NCBI GenBank assembly: GCA_947503575.1
Contig: CANNDZ010000002.1
Span: forward strand, 186,001-250,000
Direction: 5' to 3'
Length of the DNA stretch: 64,000 nucleotides
Source: an uncultured Kordiimonas sp.
GTDB lineage: Bacteria; Pseudomonadota; Alphaproteobacteria; Sphingomonadales; Kordiimonadaceae
Position 1 is the stretch's first letter; each line of letters opens with the position of its first letter. Below the pieces are notes generated by a model. It was not told where the DNA came from. It was given only the letters and a program-made list of their open reading frames with translations, and made no database searches. The translations under genes and the position numbers were made by a program. Positions 45,197-54,117 of this stretch are shown here, piece after piece.

Positions 45197-45928
45197 ATGT
45201 TACGGACAGAAAACCTCACAAAAAAATTCGGCGCCAAGCTGGCGTTGGACGAGCTCAATTTGCAAGTGAATGCAGAAGATATTGTATGTTTGTTGGGCGC
45301 CAACGGGGCCGGCAAAACAACAACTATCAATCTTTTCCTTGGGTTTCTTGATCCGACGTCGGGTGCAGCCTTTGTGAACGGAAGGAACGTGGCGGACAAT
45401 GTTGAGGCCGCTCGCGCCGACCTGGCCTACGTTCCAGAGCAAGTCAGTCTTTATCCTGTTCTGACGGGTCTCGAAAACCTGGTCTACTTCAATCGCCTGG
45501 CAGGTAAAGACACCCCTGATCAGCAGGTGCTTCGCACGTATTTTGATCGTGTTGGCCTGGATCAGGATGCGGCAGATACAAAGGTTGAAAGCTATTCCAA
45601 GGGTATGCGGCAAAAAGTTGGCTTAGCTATTGCCCTGGCAAAAGGTGCAAAAGCCCTGTTGCTTGATGAGCCATTGTCCGGTCTGGACCCAAAGGCAGCC
45701 AACGAATTTTGCACTTTACTGCGCACACTTGCGGACAATGGCACGGCTGTCCTTATGGCGACCCACGATCTTTTCCGTGCCAAAGAAGTTGGCGACCGCA
45801 TTGGCATTATGAAAGCCGGGCGGCTGCTGGATGACCTTAAGGCGTCCGAGATAAACCACAGCCAGCTTGAAAGCATCTATCTTGATCATATGCATGATGG
45901 CGGTTCCGCTGCAGGAGAGGCAGCATGA
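45197..45928 (+). CDS. ABC transporter ATP-binding protein
   Basis: This is a 243-residue ABC ATPase. Walker A is LLGANGAGKTTTINLFLGFLD, the Q-loop is YVPEQVSLYPVLTGLENLVYF, the signature is ESYSKGMRQKVGLAIAL and Walker B is ALLLDEPLSGLDPKAA, with switch His in MATHDLFRAKEVG. It is of the type that works with ABC-2 permeases such as NosF/CcmA-like exporters. Its stop overlaps the first permease start by four bases (ATGA), and the receptor gene lies 82 bases upstream, so the cassette is probably one transcript. Confidence 0.95.
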   Translation: MLRTENLTKKFGAKLALDELNLQVNAEDIVCLLGANGAGKTTTINLFLGFLDPTSGAAFVNGRNVADNVEAARADLAYVPEQVSLYPVLTGLENLVYFNRLAGKDTPDQQVLRTYFDRVGLDQDAADTKVESYSKGMRQKVGLAIALAKGAKALLLDEPLSGLDPKAANEFCTLLRTLADNGTAVLMATHDLFRAKEVGDRIGIMKAGRLLDDLKASEINHSQLESIYLDHMHDGGSAAGEAA

Positions 45929-47355
45929 TTTCGGCCATCATAGCAAAAGAATGGACTGAATATCGCCGCGACGGTCGTGTAGTTGGCGTATTATTATTGC
46001 TCGCATTGCTAGTAGCCGTGGGGCTTGTAACCGGTTGGTCTGGGCTGTCGGAACAACAACGTCAAGCACAGGCGGCACAGCGGGATGATCAAGCCACTTT
46101 TCTTAAACAGGGTGAAAAAAACCCGCACTCTGCGGCTCATTTTGGTCGTATGGCTTATAAACCGCTACCACCGCTGTCGGTTTTTGACCCAGGCGCAAGT
46201 CCGTATCTTGGCCAGGTTATATGGTTGGAAGCACACGCCCAGGATCCAGCCATGTTTCGCCCCGCCGAGGATGCGCCAGACCTACGGCGGTTGGCCGATT
46301 TAAGCGTTGCCGGTGTTCTCAGTCTGCTCATACCTCTACTTCTTTTCCTGATCGGGTATGGCACGTTTGCAAGTGAACGGGAGCGAGGGACCTTGCGCCA
46401 AGCGGTGAGTTCGGGGTCTGCACTTCAAAAATTGTTCACAGGTAAGCTTCTTGCAGTTGCGGCAATCGGGATCGGCGTCGCTGTAATCGCAATAACAGTT
46501 TCAGCAGTCATGGCAATGTCGGCGCCCGCAGGCGTGCTGTGGAGCGATATCCTGTTCAGAAGTGTTGGCCTAATGTTTGGCTATGCGCTTTACGGTGTTG
46601 CCTTCACCGCCCTGGCTCTTTTTGTTTCTGCCCGAACAAAAACAGCGACCTCCGCACTCCTTGTTCTACTCAGTCTTTGGGCTTTGTCTGTGGTGGTGTT
46701 GCCGCGCATCGCAGCCACAGCGTCCGAGCATCTATACCCCACCCCGGACAGCGAGACATTTTGGTCAGAAACCTACCAAACAATCCGGGAGAGCCGCCCT
46801 GATCGCGATAGCGCTGAATATAAAGCCGCAGAACGGCTGGTATTAAGCCGTGCCCTTGGCAGGGAGGTCACTGACGAAGAGGTCGCGGCAATGGAGCTGA
46901 ACCGCAGTGGACTGAGCCTAGAGGTTTCCGAGGTGATTGACGCAAACGCTTTTGGTGCAGCCTATGACCAACTCTACGAGGCCTATGAACAGCAACAGGA
47001 AATGCGACGGGCGTTCTCCATCCTCTCCCCTGCCATATTGTTGCACCATGTTTCGTCTGGTCTTGCCGGCACCGACACAGCCTCTCATCGGCATTTCGCT
47101 ATGGAAGCCGAAAAACAGCGCAACGTGATCGTTCGCAAGATGAACGAGGATATGATGCTGAATGGGGCGGGCGAGAGCTTTGCCTATCTGGCTGATGAGG
47201 ATTTCTGGGAAAGCATTCCGGATTTCAGATATCAGCCTGTCTCCCTGTCGTATGCTTTGCGCTCAGTGCTTTGGGACTTTTTATTGCTCGCCTTATGGGC
47301 AGCAGTCGCTTTGTGGCTTGCATGGCGCGCCGCTCGTAGCCAAAAAATTATATGA
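45925..47355 (+). CDS. ABC-2 type permease, DUF3526 family
   Basis: This 476-residue membrane protein has one N-terminal segment (VVGVLLLLALLVAVGLVTG), a large extracytoplasmic domain, then five further segments. NPHSAAHFGRMAYKPLPPLSVFDPGASPYLGQVIWLEAH and FRPAEDAPDLRRLADL are DUF3526 traits; this family is also described as permeases involved in multicopper-enzyme maturation. GTFASERERGTLRQAVSSG is the ABC-2 coupling-helix region. It overlaps the ATPase gene by four bases and its own stop overlaps the second permease's earliest ATG. Confidence 0.93.
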   Translation: MISAIIAKEWTEYRRDGRVVGVLLLLALLVAVGLVTGWSGLSEQQRQAQAAQRDDQATFLKQGEKNPHSAAHFGRMAYKPLPPLSVFDPGASPYLGQVIWLEAHAQDPAMFRPAEDAPDLRRLADLSVAGVLSLLIPLLLFLIGYGTFASERERGTLRQAVSSGSALQKLFTGKLLAVAAIGIGVAVIAITVSAVMAMSAPAGVLWSDILFRSVGLMFGYALYGVAFTALALFVSARTKTATSALLVLLSLWALSVVVLPRIAATASEHLYPTPDSETFWSETYQTIRESRPDRDSAEYKAAERLVLSRALGREVTDEEVAAMELNRSGLSLEVSEVIDANAFGAAYDQLYEAYEQQQEMRRAFSILSPAILLHHVSSGLAGTDTASHRHFAMEAEKQRNVIVRKMNEDMMLNGAGESFAYLADEDFWESIPDFRYQPVSLSYALRSVLWDFLLLALWAAVALWLAWRAARSQKII

Positions 47356-47363
47356 GGTTTGCC

Positions 47364-48806
47364 ATGACTTTTTCCCACATGATTTCCCATGAATGGAAAA
47401 CACGACTTGGCCGGCCCGCAGGGCTTGTCAGCTTGCTATTTTTTGCCGCTTTGCTTGTTTTTGGTGCTGTCAGTGGTCGCATGGAACGCGATACGCGGCT
47501 TGAAGCCATAGCAACTCATCATGAGCAAATAGCGTCTGCCATGGATAACTGGCTTAAAAATGCTCGCCTTCTTGAAGAAAAGGGATCAGAAGCTGGTGTG
47601 CCGCCTTGGAGCGGCTCAGCCCTTGATGTGACCTTTTCCTCCGCACTGCCGCCTGGCCCCCTTGGCGACTTCGCCATCGGTCAATCGGATATCTTACCCA
47701 GCCTTGGGGGGTTATCGCTTTGGTCACCGGATGTAAGGCTGTTTTCAAAATATGAGTTTGAAGACCCTGTGGCACTCGCGCTCGGCGGAATTGATATTGG
47801 TAAAGTGGTGCTTCTTGTTTTGCCGCTCCTGCTCATAGTTTTGTCATTCGATATCCTCTCTGCGGAGCGGGACACCAAGCGTCTTGGCTTAACCCTGGCG
47901 CAAGGAGCCCCACTTCGCGCGCTTTTTTGGCGGCGACTGTTAATCCGTGGACTTTTCGTTCTCAGCGCGGCCTTCTTGGTTGCATTCACGGCGTTCTTAT
48001 TCCAGACGGGCGGCGTCAGTCTTGCAGAGCGGTTACCATATTTCGCTTTTTGGGGTTTTACTGCGCTTCTCTATGCTGTGTTTTGGATTGGTATTGTTGC
48101 TTTCGTGGCATCAAGAAACCGGGGCGGGGAAGTAAACGTCATTCTGCTTCTAATAGTTTGGGCCGGATTTACCCTGATCGTGCCTGCTGGCATTACAGCG
48201 GTTGCTGAGAGCGTATATCCAGCGCCCTCTCGCCTAGCCTACCTTGCCGAAGCGCGGGAAGCTGAAAATGAAACACGGCTACAGGAAGCTGATATCGCCA
48301 ATCAATTCATCATTGATCATCCGGAAATGCTGGTGAATGAAAGCAGCGAAATTCCGGCTTTTGTTCGCACCGCTTTTTTAGTGAACTCGACGGTGGACGA
48401 AGCGACAAAACCTCTGCTCGACGCCTTTGAGGCCGAGGCACAAAGACGGGACGCTTCGCTTGCCTGGATGCGATTTCTATCACCGGCCATCATAACCCAC
48501 GCATTGTTTAATGATGTTGCTGGCACCGATTCTGCCCGGCACCGCCGTTACATGCAGGCCGCCCGTGATTTCAAATCCGCTTACCGAGAAAAAGCAGGCC
48601 CTTACGTTGTAGCAGGTCAACGGCTGCCCACAGAAGAATTTGCGGCCCTACCGACCTTCAAGTTTGAAGAGGAGGGTTTTGACAGTCTTTTGAGACGCCA
48701 TTGGGGTGCCTTAGCCTTTCTTATAATAGTAGCGGCTCTTCTGTTGTTGGTCGCTGATCGCCGCTTGAAAAACATTAAAGGACCAAATGATGAGGACAGC
48801 GGGTAG
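47364..48806 (+). CDS. ABC-2 type permease, DUF3526 family (second subunit)
   Basis: This paralogue of the preceding permease has about 480 residues and the same layout: one N-terminal segment (LVSLLFFAALLVFGAVSG), a periplasmic domain and five C-terminal segments. DILSAERDTKRLGLTLAQGAPLRALFWRRLLIRG matches the coupling region of the first permease, and AGTDSARHRRYM parallels its AGTDTASHRHFA. The two probably form a heterodimer with the ATPase. I favour ATG 47364, with GAGG seven bases upstream; ATG 47352, overlapping the previous stop, is the alternative. Confidence 0.92.
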   Translation: MTFSHMISHEWKTRLGRPAGLVSLLFFAALLVFGAVSGRMERDTRLEAIATHHEQIASAMDNWLKNARLLEEKGSEAGVPPWSGSALDVTFSSALPPGPLGDFAIGQSDILPSLGGLSLWSPDVRLFSKYEFEDPVALALGGIDIGKVVLLVLPLLLIVLSFDILSAERDTKRLGLTLAQGAPLRALFWRRLLIRGLFVLSAAFLVAFTAFLFQTGGVSLAERLPYFAFWGFTALLYAVFWIGIVAFVASRNRGGEVNVILLLIVWAGFTLIVPAGITAVAESVYPAPSRLAYLAEAREAENETRLQEADIANQFIIDHPEMLVNESSEIPAFVRTAFLVNSTVDEATKPLLDAFEAEAQRRDASLAWMRFLSPAIITHALFNDVAGTDSARHRRYMQAARDFKSAYREKAGPYVVAGQRLPTEEFAALPTFKFEEEGFDSLLRRHWGALAFLIIVAALLLLVADRRLKNIKGPNDEDSG

Positions 48807-49067
48807 TTCAACACGAATGCGAAACGTTTGTGAAAGAGTGGAATGCCAAACAAAGAGGCATGGCACCCAGCGGGGCCAGACCGTTTCTCAAGGTATGGAG
48901 ACTAATCAGAATTCTAATTAAAAGCTGAATATTTATGGCATTCTTACAAGCGACCGAAAGTGTATGATCGCTTCTTGATTCAGGATCAGCGACTTTCTTC
49001 TCAGCCGGACCATTTTGCTCAGGCTCGGTGCAACTGAAAGTCAACAACGCTAATTCTGGAGAAGGTC

Positions 49068-49217
49068 ATGAATAATTTTTTAAAAATGATTGTGGTTGCA
49101 GTGGTCACGATTGCGATCGTTCTATTCATTACGAACCGCGATGATGATTTTGGCGACAAAGTCGAGGAAGCTGTGAACGATGCAGGCCGGGCAGTTGAAG
49201 ATGCAACTGAGGGCTAA
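49068..49217 (+). CDS. Small single-span membrane protein
   Basis: This 49-residue protein was found by reading the sequence directly. GGAGAAGG lies just before the ATG. One hydrophobic span (IVVAVVTIAIVLFIT) is followed by an acidic amphipathic tail (DDDFGDKVEEAVNDAGRAV and EDATEG). The tail resembles that of the entericidin-like lipoprotein encoded at 53006-53137 (GAGRDIESVGDAIADEARD). It lies 91 bases before the KdpD-like kinase at the start of the stress island. The function is unknown. Confidence 0.7.
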   Translation: MNNFLKMIVVAVVTIAIVLFITNRDDDFGDKVEEAVNDAGRAVEDATEG

Positions 49218-49249
49218 TTGTATTTTGCAACTCGCCTTCGTGCAAAACA

Positions 49250-49265
49250 TAATGGAAAATTTATA
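49250..49265 (+). promoter_or_regulatory. Copy of shared island element
   Basis: TAATGGAAAATTTATA matches the island consensus TTATNGAAAATTTATG at 13 of 16 positions. It lies 43 bases before the KdpD-like kinase start. It may be a promoter or activator site. Confidence 0.5.
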
Positions 49266-49308
49266 TCACCGTTTATAGTGCTGCTCTTATTGTAAGGAGC
49301 AGCACAGA

Positions 49309-51330
49309 ATGGTCGCCAAGTTACATGTTCTGGTATGTTTGGATGGTCATCCCAAAAGCCATACCTTGGTAGCCGCGGCTAAACGCATGGCGTTAGAGCT
49401 GGGATGTAGTTGGAGTGTTTTCTATGTAGAATTGGCTTACGCTGGCGTAGGCCGGGCGGCCAGAAAAGAAGCTGCCGTTCGTATTCTGACTGAGGCCGAA
49501 AACGCAGGCGCGAGAGTGTTGCAAAGTGAGCACTTCGACGCGCGAGCCGCGACACTCGATTATATCAACTCATGCCTGAATGCCGGGGAAGTTATAACCC
49601 ACATTATTATTGGTCAGCATGCTGGCACAATTTCTTCTCGTCTTTTCCAAAGGTCTACAGTGGAGGAAATCGCCCGTCGGTATGGCCAGACAATGAGACT
49701 TACGACAATTCCGCTCGAAGGAGATACTTTGCCGGATAGTCTTTTTTGGGACCATTTCAGCATCGGCTCGTTGACCCTGCGCAGCTTTGCTACATCTACA
49801 GTGACCGTTGGTTTCGCTCTTTTTATTACGCAGGTAATGCAATGGTTATTGCCCGCAAGCTTGGAACGAAGTAATTGGGCCAATGCCACCTTGGTCTTTT
49901 TGTTTGCAGTGGTGTTTATATCCCTCCGATTGGGGTTATTGCCAGCCATGGTTGCCTCACTGCTCAGCGTTGCTGCCATAGACTATTTTTACACAGCGCC
50001 TATTTACCAGTTCAACATTGGTCAGGTTTCTGACCTGATCAGCAGCTCAATCTTCCTTTCCGTAGCTGCCGTGGTCTCCATCATGGGGGGCAACGTAAGA
50101 GCTAATGCGAAAACTGCGTTAGACCGCGAGGAACGCAGCCGCGCACTGTATGATATTTCAAGACTAACAGCAGATGCGACCAACCAACATCAAATCCTCG
50201 AGATACTCGACAGGGAGGTCCATGACTTATTGGATATGGACATAGTTATCCTGCTGGCACGGAAGTCGGACAGTCACGCGCTTGACATTCAAGCAACAGA
50301 CATTGAAAGCGATTTCGACAAGTACCCTGCCGAGGCGGCTTTGGAGGCGAGAGATCTGGAAGCGGTCGCCAAATGTTGGAATGAATCACTTTCCTCAGGT
50401 TTTGGTACGATGCGCGGTATGGGCTCATCCTGGCGCTTTGAGGTTTTGGAGACTGCCAACAATAGAGTTGGTGTTTTCGGCATAAAAGTACCTTTAAAGA
50501 AGAAACTGGATACAGGTTTTGGGCAGTTTACCAGCATGCTGGCCGACCAAATCGCCTTAACCATTGAGAGGGCCGCTCTCGTTGAGCAAATGAACGAAAG
50601 CCGTTTTCGCGAAGAACGCGAGACGCTTAGGTCAATGCTGTTATCCAGCGTCTCGCACGATTTGAAGACTCCTTTGGCATCTATAATCGGCAGTATCAGT
50701 GTGATGCGCAGTCTGCGCAAAAACGAAAGACTGACACCCGAGCAAGAAGATGTACTGACAAAAACTGCCCTGGAAGAAGCGCAACGTCTCGACAGTTTTA
50801 TCACCAATATTCTCTCGATGACGCGGATTGACAGCGGGGATATCGAATTTTCAATCCGGCCGAATGAACCAATGAAACCGCTGCAGCGAGTGATTAAGTC
50901 GCTGAGATCGCGTTTGGAGGGACGAGACCTGGTTATCGATGACCAAAGTAAGGGGCTGCCGGTTGAAATGGACGCCATGATGACAGGACAAGTTCTCCAG
51001 AATGTCATAGATAACGCCGTTAAGTATTCTCCCGAGGGCACGCCTGTGACCGTTTCCCTGCACCGGGAAGACCACGTTTTTCGTTATGTCGTTCGAGACC
51101 GAGGCATGGGCATTCCAACCGATAAACTCGACCGGATTTTCGATAAGTACGAGCGCCTCAATCACACCGATAGTCAGGTTGCGGGAACGGGCTTGGGGCT
51201 GGCAATTGCCAGATCAGTGATGGAGGCCCAGGGTGGGTCTATCACGGTGGGCAATCATCCTGACGGTGGTGCTGAATTTACGCTGGTTTTTCAGATCGAA
51301 GGCGAAGAAAAGGAAGGGGATCAGGTGTGA
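49309..51330 (+). CDS. KdpD-like sensor histidine kinase lacking the KdpD ATPase domain
   Basis: This is a 673-residue kinase. It starts with a Usp-like domain (KLHVLVCLDGHPKSHTLVAAAKRMALELG) rather than the larger KdpD ATPase region. Four tightly packed membrane segments (DUF4118 type, residues about 160-265) follow, then a GAF-like domain. HisKA has the phospho-His in LSSVSHDLKTPLASIIGSI (near residue 450), with HATPase boxes NVIDNAVKYSP, VRDRGMGIP and GTGLGLAIA. KdpD senses potassium or turgor; there is no kdpFABC here, so this one probably controls the surrounding stress genes. It overlaps the receiver gene by four bases. Confidence 0.92.
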   Translation: MVAKLHVLVCLDGHPKSHTLVAAAKRMALELGCSWSVFYVELAYAGVGRAARKEAAVRILTEAENAGARVLQSEHFDARAATLDYINSCLNAGEVITHIIIGQHAGTISSRLFQRSTVEEIARRYGQTMRLTTIPLEGDTLPDSLFWDHFSIGSLTLRSFATSTVTVGFALFITQVMQWLLPASLERSNWANATLVFLFAVVFISLRLGLLPAMVASLLSVAAIDYFYTAPIYQFNIGQVSDLISSSIFLSVAAVVSIMGGNVRANAKTALDREERSRALYDISRLTADATNQHQILEILDREVHDLLDMDIVILLARKSDSHALDIQATDIESDFDKYPAEAALEARDLEAVAKCWNESLSSGFGTMRGMGSSWRFEVLETANNRVGVFGIKVPLKKKLDTGFGQFTSMLADQIALTIERAALVEQMNESRFREERETLRSMLLSSVSHDLKTPLASIIGSISVMRSLRKNERLTPEQEDVLTKTALEEAQRLDSFITNILSMTRIDSGDIEFSIRPNEPMKPLQRVIKSLRSRLEGRDLVIDDQSKGLPVEMDAMMTGQVLQNVIDNAVKYSPEGTPVTVSLHREDHVFRYVVRDRGMGIPTDKLDRIFDKYERLNHTDSQVAGTGLGLAIARSVMEAQGGSITVGNHPDGGAEFTLVFQIEGEEKEGDQV

Positions 51331-51704
51331 GCTGCCTGGAAAACAAAACAATTCTGGCAATTGATGATACCGCTGCAATCCGGACCTTCTTAAGAATTTC
51401 CTTGATGGATCAGGGCGTGAATTTTGTTGAAGCCTCCAGTGCACTGGAGGGTTTGAGAATGCTTGAGCAACATAAACCTGATGTTGTTGTACTAGACCTT
51501 GGGCTGCCTGACCGCGACGGGCTGGACATTCTCCCGGAGATCAAGCGGTCCCATGAGGGCAACGCTCCCATTGTGGTTGTTCTGACAGTGCGAAATGACA
51601 GGCGAACAAAGGATACTGCGGCAAAGCGGGGCGCAGACGCATACATGACCAAACCATTTGAAATGGAAGACCTTGTGGAAGTGTTGCAGAACCAACTTAG
51701 ATAG
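51327..51704 (+). CDS. Receiver-only response regulator
   Basis: This 125-residue protein is only a CheY-like domain. The acidic pair is in LAIDDTAAI, phospho-Asp57 in VVVLDLGLPDRDG, and the conserved Lys in YMTKPFEMEDL. It begins at GTG within the kinase stop (GTGA), so the two are translationally coupled. A KdpE partner would have a DNA-binding domain of about 100 more residues; none is present and no frameshift remnant is seen in the 279 bases after it. The output may therefore be by protein contact. Confidence 0.92.
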   Translation: MSCLENKTILAIDDTAAIRTFLRISLMDQGVNFVEASSALEGLRMLEQHKPDVVVLDLGLPDRDGLDILPEIKRSHEGNAPIVVVLTVRNDRRTKDTAAKRGADAYMTKPFEMEDLVEVLQNQLR

Positions 51705-51983
51705 TCCTGACTGTTATACGCTGTACCTTGCCGTTGAACGATCCGAAGGCGTTAGTTGATCGCAATTTTTTGTGGTTATCGACGGATGCTACTCAAAACT
51801 GGCGAAAAACAGCCTGTGCTTACACTGATATATTTTCACCTAATAACACTTATGGAATTTTTATTTTTCGCAAGCGCTGGCCATATTGATAGCTGAGCTA
51901 TTCTCCAGCAATTTGAGGTCATCGACGCACTGGCGGCAAACACCGCCTTGTGGGTTGGGAAGCAAATTTAAAGGAGAATACCA

Positions 51984-52295
51984 ATGGCAACTGCTCAGCA
52001 GGAAATTAAGTCACTCAAAGAAGATATGGCCCAGATCAAAGATATTCTGGTGGACCATGCCGAGGGAACAGCGGCCAACGGTGCAAGCAAATCGCGGTCG
52101 GTTAACATGGACCAAGTGAAAGAAAAAGCTCGCCTTTTTGGCGCACAAGCACGCGAGTTCCTAAACGGAAAGCAAGAACAGTTTGTTACCGCGCGGGACG
52201 CCACTGAAAAGACGATTAAGTCCCGTCCTTTCACATCGGCAGCTGTGGCCTTCACAGGTGGTGCACTGATCGCAGCCCTTTTGAGCCGTAAATAA
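51984..52295 (+). CDS. DUF883-type (ElaB/YqjD) membrane-anchored protein
   Basis: This 103-residue protein has a long charged helical N-terminal part (QQEIKSLKEDMAQIKDILVDHAEG) and a C-terminal single span (FTSAAVAFTGGALIAALLSRK). That is the layout of ElaB/YqjD proteins, inner-membrane proteins linked to stationary phase and ribosome binding. AAAGGAGAA precedes the ATG. It is followed nine bases later by a YqjE-like gene, the same order as yqjD-yqjE in enterobacteria. Confidence 0.85.
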   Translation: MATAQQEIKSLKEDMAQIKDILVDHAEGTAANGASKSRSVNMDQVKEKARLFGAQAREFLNGKQEQFVTARDATEKTIKSRPFTSAAVAFTGGALIAALLSRK

Positions 52296-52304
52296 GCACG
52301 GCTT

Positions 52305-52775
52305 ATGATACTCACTCTGGTAAAACAGTTTTCAAAACAGGTCTTGGATCCAAGGCCTGTTTTTGAAGAATCGATTGTCCGCATCAAATTTGGGCTGATT
52401 GGCGCTTTGACCGCTGGTCTCCTAAGCACCGTCGGAATTGCATTATTCATTCTAGCACTTTACCTGTGGCTTCTTGAGCGGGGCTTAACGCAGATAATGT
52501 CGCTTTTAGTGGCTGGAGGTGCATTTGTAGTTGGTGCAGCCATAGTGCTGGCGTTGAGCAACTGGTTTGCCAGACGAGAGATCAAAAGCAATAAGCGCAA
52601 AACCGAGCTAGAGCGCGAGACGGTGTCAAACGAGCCGATAGACCCGGCAGTAGAGCAACTGAAAGCGACGGCTGTTGCGATTGCGCAAGCCGCTGCGGAA
52701 GGTCTCCTTGAAGGACTGACCACCGAAAAACCTGTGAAATCAACGTCACCTGAAACGGAAAACCCACCGGCTTAA
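52305..52775 (+). CDS. YqjE-like phage-holin-superfamily membrane protein
   Basis: This 156-residue protein has two membrane spans (LIGALTAGLLSTVGIALFILAL and MSLLVAGGAFVVGAAIVLAL) near the middle and charged, probably helical ends. It fits the DUF1469/YqjE family that accompanies ElaB/YqjD genes. The C-terminal part has an Ala-rich helix (LKATAVAIAQAAAEGLLEG). The molecular role is unknown. Confidence 0.8.
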   Translation: MILTLVKQFSKQVLDPRPVFEESIVRIKFGLIGALTAGLLSTVGIALFILALYLWLLERGLTQIMSLLVAGGAFVVGAAIVLALSNWFARREIKSNKRKTELERETVSNEPIDPAVEQLKATAVAIAQAAAEGLLEGLTTEKPVKSTSPETENPPA

Positions 52776-52909
52776 AACGTCGGGGAATTGCCCCCTACCC
52801 CATCATCAACAGTCCGATCCAACACGTTGCTAGAGTTGCGACAAACCCGTTATTAGGGTGGGCAGCACCTGCGCCTGTATCGCTTCAGTAGACCTTAATC
52901 GGCCAATAT

Positions 52910-52925
52910 TTATCGAAAATTTATG
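52910..52925 (+). promoter_or_regulatory. Copy of shared island element
   Basis: TTATCGAAAATTTATG lies 80 bases before the entericidin-like start. It matches the csbD-side copy (61088-61103) at 15 of 16 positions and at nearly the same distance from the start codon. Confidence 0.6.
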
Positions 52926-53005
52926 TGATGGGGATCACCACCCATCGAGCCTTTAGCCAAACCCGCCTAGCTTATGCCCATCGGATAAACCCACAGGAGA
53001 TCACT

Positions 53006-53137
53006 ATGACTATGCTTAAAACTTTTGTTTTTGTGCTGGCTTCACTTTTCACCTTGAGTGCATGCGGAACAATTGAAGGCGCCGGCCGCGACATCGAATC
53101 TGTAGGCGATGCCATTGCAGATGAAGCTCGGGACTAG
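53006..53137 (+). CDS. Entericidin-like small lipoprotein
   Basis: This 43-residue lipoprotein has a hydrophobic signal (TFVFVLASLFTLSAC) with lipobox LSAC and a short acidic tail (GTIEGAGRDIESVGDAIADEA). It fits the entericidin A/B family, linked in enterobacteria to stationary-phase cell lysis balance. ATG 53006 has AGGAG upstream; the longer frame to 52925 is not protein-like. It lies 44 bases before yfdX and may be co-transcribed with it. Confidence 0.9.
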   Translation: MTMLKTFVFVLASLFTLSACGTIEGAGRDIESVGDAIADEARD

Positions 53138-53181
53138 TCTTTGACCCCGATGCCCGGTGTCTCTAGATGAGGAAGGTCGTG

Positions 53182-54048
53182 ATGAAAAAAGTGTCGTTTT
53201 TTGTTGGTCTGACAGCATGCTTGACGGTCTTGATGCCCTCCGTCGCGCTGGCAAACGAAGATGTCAACCAGCGAACAGTTGGTAACGCCAGCGAGCAAAC
53301 CGGCGAGTACACCGGGCAAAAGCTTGCTCTTTTTGCAACGCTACACCGTGCTCAAATGAACATTGAGCGCGGCGTAGCTGTAAAAGCAGAAAAAAATCTC
53401 GCTTCTGCGACAGCTCAGCTGGATCATGTTATCGACCTTGGCGCCAACGATGAAGCCATCCGTTCCACCCAAGTGTCAAAGGTTGTCGAACTCAAGTACG
53501 GTGGCATTTTGATCCCAAAGATCACCTATGTCCCCCTGCCCAATAAACCCGTTGATCGACATGGTCTTGAACAAGTGCTGAAGCTTGATGGTATCCAACC
53601 TGGTGATATCGCCAGCGCAGAAATCAAATATGTTCGACTAAAGGTAAGCGGAAGACCACTGCTCGACAACTTGGATGAAGCCCACTTGGAACTATCGGGT
53701 GGTGCAACACAAGAAGCGCGAACGGAGCTTGCAAACGCTCAGCGCAACATGATGTACGAATTCAGAAGCGAGCCACGCGCCGAAGAAGTTGCCCGTGACC
53801 ACATTGCGCTGACGAGGTTTATGGTTAAGATGGGTGAATACGGTGCTGCCCGCGAAGCGCTTAATGTTGCCGAAAAGGCCCTACTGAATATAGAGTTGAG
53901 AGATGCAATTGAGGGTACTGGATTGGCTGCGGTCGACGGAATCCGCGTCAGAGTTGGCAAGTTGCAAACATTGATTGAGCAGCGTGACCATTCGCTTTTA
54001 GAGCAAATTGATGGGCTTTTGGCTACGTGGTGGGACACTGTGACGTAA
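53182..54048 (+). CDS. yfdX: YfdX family stress protein
   Basis: This exported protein of 288 residues has a signal peptide (VSFFVGLTACLTVLMPSVALA) and an all-helical body. KLALFATLHRAQMNIERGVAVKAEKNLASA and the C-terminal ARTELANAQRNMMYEFRSEPRAEEVARDHIALTRFMV match YfdX (PF10938). YfdX proteins are linked to acid and antibiotic tolerance and occur in transmissible stress-tolerance loci. I start at ATG 53182, five bases after GAGGAAGG. It ends at a strong bidirectional terminator shared with the opposing DUF502 gene. Confidence 0.88.
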   Translation: MKKVSFFVGLTACLTVLMPSVALANEDVNQRTVGNASEQTGEYTGQKLALFATLHRAQMNIERGVAVKAEKNLASATAQLDHVIDLGANDEAIRSTQVSKVVELKYGGILIPKITYVPLPNKPVDRHGLEQVLKLDGIQPGDIASAEIKYVRLKVSGRPLLDNLDEAHLELSGGATQEARTELANAQRNMMYEFRSEPRAEEVARDHIALTRFMVKMGEYGAAREALNVAEKALLNIELRDAIEGTGLAAVDGIRVRVGKLQTLIEQRDHSLLEQIDGLLATWWDTVT

Positions 54049-54070
54049 AATATGTATTGGTAAAGACAGA

Positions 54071-54097
54071 AAAAGGGCCAGTAAGGCCCTTTTTTTG
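54071..54097. terminator. Bidirectional intrinsic terminator
   Basis: AAAAGGGCC-AGTAA-GGCCCTTTT followed by more T residues lies 22 bases after the yfdX stop and 20 bases from the DUF502 stop. The A-run on the other side gives a T-tract to the minus strand too. Confidence 0.88.
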
Positions 54098-54117
54098 TGG
54101 AAACAGGGCACGGTTGT

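Noticed and set aside
48808-49047. Minus frame of 79 codons after the second permease
   Set aside because: There is no Shine-Dalgarno and the sequence is low quality; the interval is better read as non-coding upstream of the small membrane peptide.
50289-51041. 250-codon minus frame inside the KdpD-like kinase
   Set aside because: The sense strand carries all kinase motifs; this frame has no family resemblance.
49309-51704. Complete kdpDE-kdpFABC potassium system
   Set aside because: There are no kdpFABC genes, the KdpD ATPase domain is missing and the regulator lacks a DNA-binding domain.
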